Both the position numbers and the translations under genes were made by a program. A model generated the notes under the pieces. That model did not search any database. It was not told the DNA's origin and saw nothing but the letters and a program-made list of their open reading frames with translations. Source: JBDRHL01 sp043816955 (GTDB lineage: Bacteria; Planctomycetota; Phycisphaerae; Sedimentisphaerales; CAYZTY01). From it: a DNA stretch of 55,883 bases. Below, piece after piece: positions 51,579-55,883 of the stretch. The stretch lies in contig JBDRHL010000118.1 in assembly GCA_043816955.1 (NCBI GenBank), positions 1 through 55,883 on the forward strand. Direction: 5' to 3'. Every line of letters begins with the position of its first letter. Position 1 is the stretch's first letter.

Positions 51579-52760
51579 TTAATCAACAATACCCAATCCC
51601 CTATGCCTTGCCAGAATCGCATCGGCAAGTGCATCAATCGCCTGATAATCCTTATCTTTCGGATACCCTTTAACTACCACAGGTTCCAGAAACTCCGCCT
51701 GCAAATTGCAAAGCAGGCTCTTAAGCTGCTCTGCCGCCTTGCTGCCCCAGCCGTAAGATATGATCAGTGATGCAAACTTTGTCTTAGGCCGCAGTGCGTT
51801 CGTCAGCATTGCTGCGTACGCCGCGGACGGATGCGCACCGACAAGCACGGTAGGCGACGCTATTATGACCGTTGCCGCGTCAACCAGAGATATTGCCAGC
51901 TTCCCCACGTCGGTATCTGCCAGGTTGAATTGCTTCACACTGATATTCCTGTCCATAAGCGCTGCGCCGAAGTGCTCGACCATCCTTCGCGTGCTGCCGT
52001 GCATCGAGGTATAAGCCACAACTACTTCATTATGCACCTCATCGCTGGTCCAGTCTTCGTATGCGCTGATAATAAACTCAGGCTTGTCATATACCGGCCC
52101 GTGACTCGATGCGATCATCTCGATATCGAGCCTCTTGATCCGCTCAAGATTCTTGCGAACAGTGCCCCTGAATGGCATCATAATCTCGGAGTAATAACGC
52201 TTGGCGGCCTCATAAACAATTCCCTCATCCTCTACAAACAAACCGCTCGCAGCAAGGTGAGACCCGAAAAAATCACACGGGAAAAATATCTTCTCTTCCG
52301 CAAGGTAGGTACCCATCGTCTCAGGCCAGTGAACCCAAGGGATATAAACAAACTCCAGCGTCTTGTCGCCAAGACTGATCTTCTCGCCATCTTCTACGGT
52401 AATAAACTGCTCATCTTCGAGAGGAAGTATATCCATCAGCATCGACTTGCATTTGGGATTTGTAACTACTTTTGCCTCCGGATACAGGATAAGAACATCC
52501 GGTATGCTGCCGGAATGGTCCTGTTCGGCATGATGAGCGACAACATAATCGATTTTGTCAACTTCGGCTTTCAGAAGGTTCCCGATAAGTTCCTCGGTCT
52601 TTGTCGGGTCGACCGTATCGAGAAGCGCCGTCTTCTCGCTGCCCTTGACAAGATAGGCATTATAGCTTGTCCCGTCCGGCAGAGGGATTAACGCATCAAA
52701 CAGACGTCGATCCCAGTCAATTGCACCAACAGCATAAACATTCGGCCTGAGCTTTTTCAT
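51579..52760 (-). CDS. Flavodiiron protein (rubredoxin:oxygen oxidoreductase)
   Basis: 393 residues. The metallo-beta-lactamase-like diiron domain (1-250) carries HHAEQDHSG, the next ligands in WVHWPETMGTYL, and the PCDFFGSH segment. The flavodoxin domain (about 255-393) carries VVAYTSMHGSTRRM. Reduces oxygen to water or nitric oxide to nitrous oxide with electrons from rubredoxin. GGGGAAA precedes the ATG at 52760; the longer frame to 52805 overlaps tpx. Confidence 0.92.
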   Translation of the reverse strand: MKKLRPNVYAVGAIDWDRRLFDALIPLPDGTSYNAYLVKGSEKTALLDTVDPTKTEELIGNLLKAEVDKIDYVVAHHAEQDHSGSIPDVLILYPEAKVVTNPKCKSMLMDILPLEDEQFITVEDGEKISLGDKTLEFVYIPWVHWPETMGTYLAEEKIFFPCDFFGSHLAASGLFVEDEGIVYEAAKRYYSEIMMPFRGTVRKNLERIKRLDIEMIASSHGPVYDKPEFIISAYEDWTSDEVHNEVVVAYTSMHGSTRRMVEHFGAALMDRNISVKQFNLADTDVGKLAISLVDAATVIIASPTVLVGAHPSAAYAAMLTNALRPKTKFASLIISYGWGSKAAEQLKSLLCNLQAEFLEPVVVKGYPKDKDYQAIDALADAILARHRGLGIVD

Positions 52761-52795
52761 AGTATTTCCCCTTCCCATGTAAAAATTGTTTTTGT

Positions 52796-53311
52796 CTAAA
52801 GGCACCTCTTTGCAGCTTCCAACGCTGCCTTGTAATCCGGCTCATCGGCAATCTCACCGACTATCTGCGAGTATCTGACAACCCCTTTCTTATCTACCAC
52901 AAACACCGCCCTGCACAACAGCCGCAGTTCTTTGATCAATACGCCAAACGCCTCCCCGAAGCTGCCCGAGCGATGGTCGCTCAGCATCTTAAGATTCTTC
53001 ACCCCGGCAGCGCTGCACCATCGCTTCTGCGCAAAAGGCAAATCCATGCTTATCGTCAGAATCACTACATCATCGCCAAGCTTCGCTGCCTCTTCGTTGA
53101 ACCGGCGAGTCTGAATGTCACAGACTCCTGTGTCGATCGAGGGAACCGATGATATGATGCACACCTTGCCCCGAAATGACAAAAACCGTACCGAAGACAA
53201 ATCATCGGCTGTAACTTCGAAATCCCTTGCCGCTTCGCCGACTTTGGCCTCATCGCCAAGCAGAACCAGCGGTTTACCCTTCATTGTGATAACACCTCTT
53301 CGCTCTTTCAC
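52796..53311 (-). CDS. tpx: Thiol peroxidase
   Basis: 171 residues, atypical two-Cys peroxiredoxin. The peroxidatic Cys is C64 in SIDTGVCDIQTRRF and the resolving Cys is C98 in RWCSAAG; the spacing of 34 equals that of the family. The start is GTG at 53311, supported by GGAGGG six bases upstream. Reduces hydrogen and alkyl peroxides using thioredoxin. It precedes the flavodiiron gene by 35 bases. Confidence 0.93.
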   Translation of the reverse strand: MKERRGVITMKGKPLVLLGDEAKVGEAARDFEVTADDLSSVRFLSFRGKVCIISSVPSIDTGVCDIQTRRFNEEAAKLGDDVVILTISMDLPFAQKRWCSAAGVKNLKMLSDHRSGSFGEAFGVLIKELRLLCRAVFVVDKKGVVRYSQIVGEIADEPDYKAALEAAKRCL

Positions 53312-53385
53312 GGCAATCCCTCCTTTGTAATTTCAGGTTATACCTCTGATCCTGTCTTGCCGAAACACCGGCTCAACGGCTGCCG

Positions 53386-53958
53386 TCAGTAATTTATCGC
53401 CTCAATCTCAGCGTAACTCTGAGGATGGGCGCACACCGGACAAATCTCCAGGGCTTCGGGCCCCTCGTGTACATAACCGCAATTCCGGCAGACCCAGCGA
53501 ACAGCCTTTGCACGCTTGAATACCAGACCTTCAGAAATATTTCTGGCAAATTTCAGGTATCTGTCTTCATGCCTTTTTTCAACCTTTGCAACTTCCTGAA
53601 AGAACTTGGCGATCTCATCAAAACCCTCTTTCTCAGCAACCTTCGCAAAGCTCGGATACATCTGTGTCGTCTCATAATGCTCACCCGCAGCCGCGGCCTG
53701 AAGGTTCTCGTAAGTGCTTCCGATCACACCTGCCGGAAATGCCGCCTGTATCTCAACCTCGCCGCCCTGGAGAAACTTGAATTCCTTCTTGGCATGTTCA
53801 CGCTCCTGCCCGGCTGTCTCTTCGAAAACAGCAGCGATTTGCTCATAGCCGTCTTTGCGCGCCTGGCTCGCAAAAAAACTGTAACGATTGCGCGCCTGCG
53901 ACTCGCCCGCAAATGCCGCAACCAGATTTTTTTCCGTCTGACTCCCTTTTAATTCCAT
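53386..53958 (-). CDS. rbr: Rubrerythrin
   Basis: 190 residues. The N-terminal diiron ferritin-like domain has AGESQARNRYSFFASQA, ETAGQEREHAKKEFKFL and EKRHEDRYLKF. A C-terminal rubredoxin domain has RWVCRNCGYVHEG and ICPVCAHPQSYAEI. NADH-linked peroxide reductase in anaerobes, fed by rubredoxin. It is the first structural gene after the regulator in the minus-strand run. Confidence 0.95.
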   Translation of the reverse strand: MELKGSQTEKNLVAAFAGESQARNRYSFFASQARKDGYEQIAAVFEETAGQEREHAKKEFKFLQGGEVEIQAAFPAGVIGSTYENLQAAAAGEHYETTQMYPSFAKVAEKEGFDEIAKFFQEVAKVEKRHEDRYLKFARNISEGLVFKRAKAVRWVCRNCGYVHEGPEALEICPVCAHPQSYAEIEAINY

Positions 53959-54010
53959 AGTACATCCTCACTTTCTGCCTCACTATTGATTATTCACACC
54001 GAAACTTGTG

Positions 54011-54475
54011 TCAAATTGACCTGCAACATGCATCGCATATCCCCTCAATGTATATACATGCGCGCAAAACCTTAAAACGTTCGCTTATGCTTGAAGGTAC
54101 CTCAATATTGTCGAAGCCCTCATCGTGAAAGTCAACAATTCTTTTGCATTTAATACACTTAAAATGCTGATGACTCCGAAGATTCCCGTCAAATCGCATC
54201 GCGTCCCCGCTGCCTTCGATAACAAACGCTGCCCCCATCTCACTGAGCGTATGCAGCGTTCGATTTACTGTATCCAGTGAAATGCCGGGCAAAACCTTGC
54301 GAACTCGACGGCAGATGACCTCAGCGGACGGGTGATCAGACGATTCGACCAGCGCCTGGTAAACTGCGATACGCTGAGGCGTAACTTTCAGTCCCGAATC
54401 GCGACATTTAGACTCAAATTCGCTGATTTTCTGCTGTAATTCCTCACTCGAAATATTGCCGTTATAACCATTCAT
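54011..54475 (-). CDS. Fur-family regulator (PerR-like)
   Basis: 154 residues from the ATG at 54475, or 171 from the earlier start at 54526. The winged helix has LKVTPQRIAVYQALVESSDHPSAEVI. The dimerisation domain has the HQHFKCIKCKRIVDFHD and ICDACC cysteine pairs of the zinc site. Its place next to rubrerythrin and peroxidase genes points to a peroxide-responsive PerR role; Fur or Zur cannot be ruled out by motif alone. A 28-bp palindrome lies about 90 bases upstream. Confidence 0.85.
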   Translation of the reverse strand: MNGYNGNISSEELQQKISEFESKCRDSGLKVTPQRIAVYQALVESSDHPSAEVICRRVRKVLPGISLDTVNRTLHTLSEMGAAFVIEGSGDAMRFDGNLRSHQHFKCIKCKRIVDFHDEGFDNIEVPSSISERFKVLRACIYIEGICDACCRSI

Positions 54476-54565
54476 ACACTGCGATCTACCCGAAATATCA
54501 TTCAGCTTCCGCGAATCCCGGCACAAATGACAAGAACTATCACACCGTTTCCGATAACTATACCC

Positions 54566-54593
54566 GTAGGTAGTACTATATAGTAGCCACTAC
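54566..54593. promoter_or_regulatory. Imperfect 28-bp palindrome, candidate operator of the PerR-like gene
   Basis: TACTATATAGTA (54574-54585) is a perfect 12-bp palindrome, and GTAG (54566-54569) mirrors CTAC (54590-54593) about the same centre. AT-rich inverted repeats of this size are typical Fur-family targets. It is about 90 bases upstream of the regulator start. Confidence 0.5.
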
Positions 54594-54816
54594 GAATTAG
54601 TCAAGCAAATATTTCTGTTTTTTCAGTTTTTTATTACCATCTCGAAAATTGCAGGCAGGATTAAGAGCCTATCCGAATAAGCCGGGCGTTTTCAGGCCGG
54701 GCGAAAAGTTTGGGGCCAAGGCGCCAAGATAAGGTTTTGTCGCAGGGCGAGTGAAAAAATATAACCACAGATTGTGCGGATTGACGCGGATTTTTTTTAT
54801 ATTTAACTCTTAAATT
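54594..54816. other. Gene-free spacer
   Basis: No gene seen. It holds GC-rich then AT-rich patches (GGCCAAGGCGCCAAG and CCACAGATTG type strings) that look like decayed dispersed repeats. Confidence 0.4.
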
Positions 54817-54840
54817 GAGACTGTAGCAAGGCTACAGAGT
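54817..54840. repeat. Palindromic repeat, copy 1
   Basis: GAGACTGTAGC, AAG, GCTACAGAGT: a 7-bp perfect stem (CTGTAGC/GCTACAG). Related to the copies at 54994-55016 (inverted) and 55744-55766. Confidence 0.6.
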
Positions 54841-54993
54841 ATGTTGCGTGGTGGGCATCTGTTGCTTGCAGCCGAATCGTGGCAAAAACCCAAGTTTAAC
54901 GTTTGGATCCACGGAACAGGAACCCGGAAGGTGCTATCAGCCAAGTTGGATGTTGCACAAGTCATTGTACTCAAAGACCTTACATATTATTTG

Positions 54994-55016
54994 CTCTGTA
55001 AAGCTACTACAGTCTC
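54994..55016. repeat. Palindromic repeat, copy 2, inverted
   Basis: CTCTGTAAAGC then TACTACAGTCTC, the reverse complement type of copies 1 and 3. With copy 1 it bounds 200 bases as inward-facing inverted repeats, like a miniature element without a gene. Confidence 0.55.
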
Positions 55017-55172
55017 GAAATTGGAATGTATTTTCTGTCTCTAAAATGAGGGCTTAGGCAATGATTGGGCTATATAGTCTCTGAAGTAACAATGACTTGC
55101 GGTATAGAATTATTTTCCGAAACTGTCAAAAATTTTTTGAGTTTTTACTTTGGACAAAAATGGACAAAATTA

Positions 55173-55736
55173 TTATGTCCTTTTTTCCAATTTATTTTTT
55201 CGATAGTTCTCGCAAGCTTTTCTTACGGCATCCCCGTTTTTCTTGCCATATAACTCCGCAACTTCATTCCAAGCCGCTCTTGAATTTTGTGTTTCCCGAT
55301 ACTTTTTATCATAGGCTTTTTGCATTCGTCTGCATTCATCGTATGTATTTTTTCTTGGCCTGCCTCGTTTATTATGCTGTCCTTTTTCCCACCCTATTTC
55401 TTCCCTTTCAGTTTCAATTTTTGCCCAAGCTCTACGAGTAAGATTTACCCATTTTTTATAATTCTGGTCTTTCCATAAAAAGTTAAGCGAATAACGGTTT
55501 CCTTCAACCGTCCAAGGCCACTTTTCAAACCTTGTAATTCCCAAATTGCTTTCCACGGCGTCTGCATTTGTAATCAGCCAAGTTATTAAACAATATTGCT
55601 TTGCGACTTCCGTGCTCATAAAAATATTTATATTGGCATCTTCAAGTAACTTATCTACTGCCCTTCCAATAAGGAAATGCTTTTCATCAAAAGGCGGTAA
55701 TGATTCCTTAGAAAGCTCTATTTTTTTTATCGCCAA
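55173..55736 (-). CDS. Hypothetical protein with HTH-like C-terminus
   Basis: 187 residues with a TTG start at 55736 and no clear Shine-Dalgarno. It is basic overall, with aromatic-rich central part (WPWTVEGNRYSLNFLWKDQNYKKWVNLTRRAWAK has W-rich spacing). The C-terminus (GRPRKNTYDECRRMQ, AAWNEVAELYGKKNGDAVRKAC) resembles a helix-turn-helix. No family is recognised. Palindromic repeat copy 3 lies seven bases upstream of the start. It is AT-rich compared with the operons to the left, in keeping with an acquired gene. Confidence 0.5.
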   Translation of the reverse strand: MAIKKIELSKESLPPFDEKHFLIGRAVDKLLEDANINIFMSTEVAKQYCLITWLITNADAVESNLGITRFEKWPWTVEGNRYSLNFLWKDQNYKKWVNLTRRAWAKIETEREEIGWEKGQHNKRGRPRKNTYDECRRMQKAYDKKYRETQNSRAAWNEVAELYGKKNGDAVRKACENYRKNKLEKRT

Positions 55737-55743
55737 ATTAATG

Positions 55744-55766
55744 GAGACTGTAGCATCTTTACAGAG
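55744..55766. repeat. Palindromic repeat, copy 3
   Basis: GAGACTGTAGC, ATCT, TTACAGAG, 21 of 23 positions identical to the reverse complement of copy 2. It lies just upstream of the 187-residue gene; the last 117 bases of the window show no gene. Confidence 0.55.
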
Positions 55767-55883
55767 TCTCTTTTATCCTGCTTTTCGGTTTTCACGGCTT
55801 CTGCTCCAATGTAATGTACTTATAGCCTTTTTCAGGCCTACGCTGTACTCATCACGCTGCATATCAACAGCTATCCGTTGACT

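Noticed and set aside
54841..55057. Short plus-strand frames inside the 200-bp inverted-repeat unit
   Set aside because: Overlapping frames with no ribosome site and no recognisable protein; the unit looks non-coding.
1..55883. tRNA or rRNA genes
   Set aside because: No cloverleaf or rRNA-like sequence was noticed in the gaps; tRNAscan-SE and Infernal would settle this.

Overview
The window most likely comes from a member of the Planctomycetota, class Phycisphaerae (Sedimentisphaerales-like). The evidence is secreted proteins ending in a single dockerin-type repeat (4993 and 7283 ends), a PEP-CTERM protein (41688-42395), an ECF sigma factor with a long membrane-anchored C-terminal extension (1457-3280), Gram-negative envelope genes, and an anaerobe-type oxygen-defence set. 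The taxonomic call is an inference from gene content, not from a marker gene.

Layout. 1-7.3 kb: secreted and cell-surface proteins (CsgG-like lipoprotein, fused sigma factor, PD40/beta-helix/dockerin protein, zincin-like dockerin protein), with a structured intergenic region and a good promoter before the last one. 7.4-9.0 kb: aldo/keto reductase and DUF1638 pair. 9.0-12.1 kb: a decayed stretch holding the first 32 codons of a sodium:solute symporter, a GT39-like membrane protein and an internally deleted glycoside-hydrolase-like pseudogene. 12.2-17.0 kb, minus strand: membrane protein, tilS, TPR lipoprotein, ispD and cobO. 17.1-18.2 kb: Gfo/Idh/MocA oxidoreductase.

18.4-22.9 kb is an AT-richer accessory island. 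It contains a NotI-family restriction endonuclease with a D12-class adenine methyltransferase, six exact 21-bp tandem units upstream of the endonuclease, and a row of small unknown genes. These include a 55-residue four-cysteine protein. The small genes are separated by copies of one leader repeat.

22.9-27.5 kb, minus strand: pilT, a membrane-anchored PilB/GspE paralogue with ruined ATPase motifs, and a CvpA-like protein with a large extra domain. 27.9-32.5 kb: an O-methyltransferase-like protein, mgtE, and two secreted proteins.

32.6-41.7 kb, plus strand, is one compact operon for the lipopolysaccharide core. The order is NAD-type isocitrate dehydrogenase, lpxK, hldE, gmhA, a GmhB-like phosphatase with a membrane tail, a heptosyltransferase, a WaaP-like kinase, a GT4 glycosyltransferase and plsY. 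Together they make and activate ADP-heptose, add it to lipid A-core, phosphorylate and extend the core, and supply phospholipid.

44.3-54.5 kb, minus strand, is an almost unbroken run from a PerR-like regulator through rubrerythrin, thiol peroxidase, flavodiiron protein, superoxide reductase, a ferritin-like protein and rubredoxin, into nqrBCDEF (no nqrA), an unknown translationally coupled gene and zwf. This reads as an oxygen and peroxide detoxification chain tied to membrane redox and NADPH supply. The last 1.3 kb carries palindromic repeats and an orphan HTH-like gene.

The strongest leads are the NotI-type restriction island with its 21-bp iterons and repeated leaders, the pseudo-ATPase PilB paralogue, the alternative-pairing RNA at 5139-5222, and the nqrA-less oxygen-defence superoperon.
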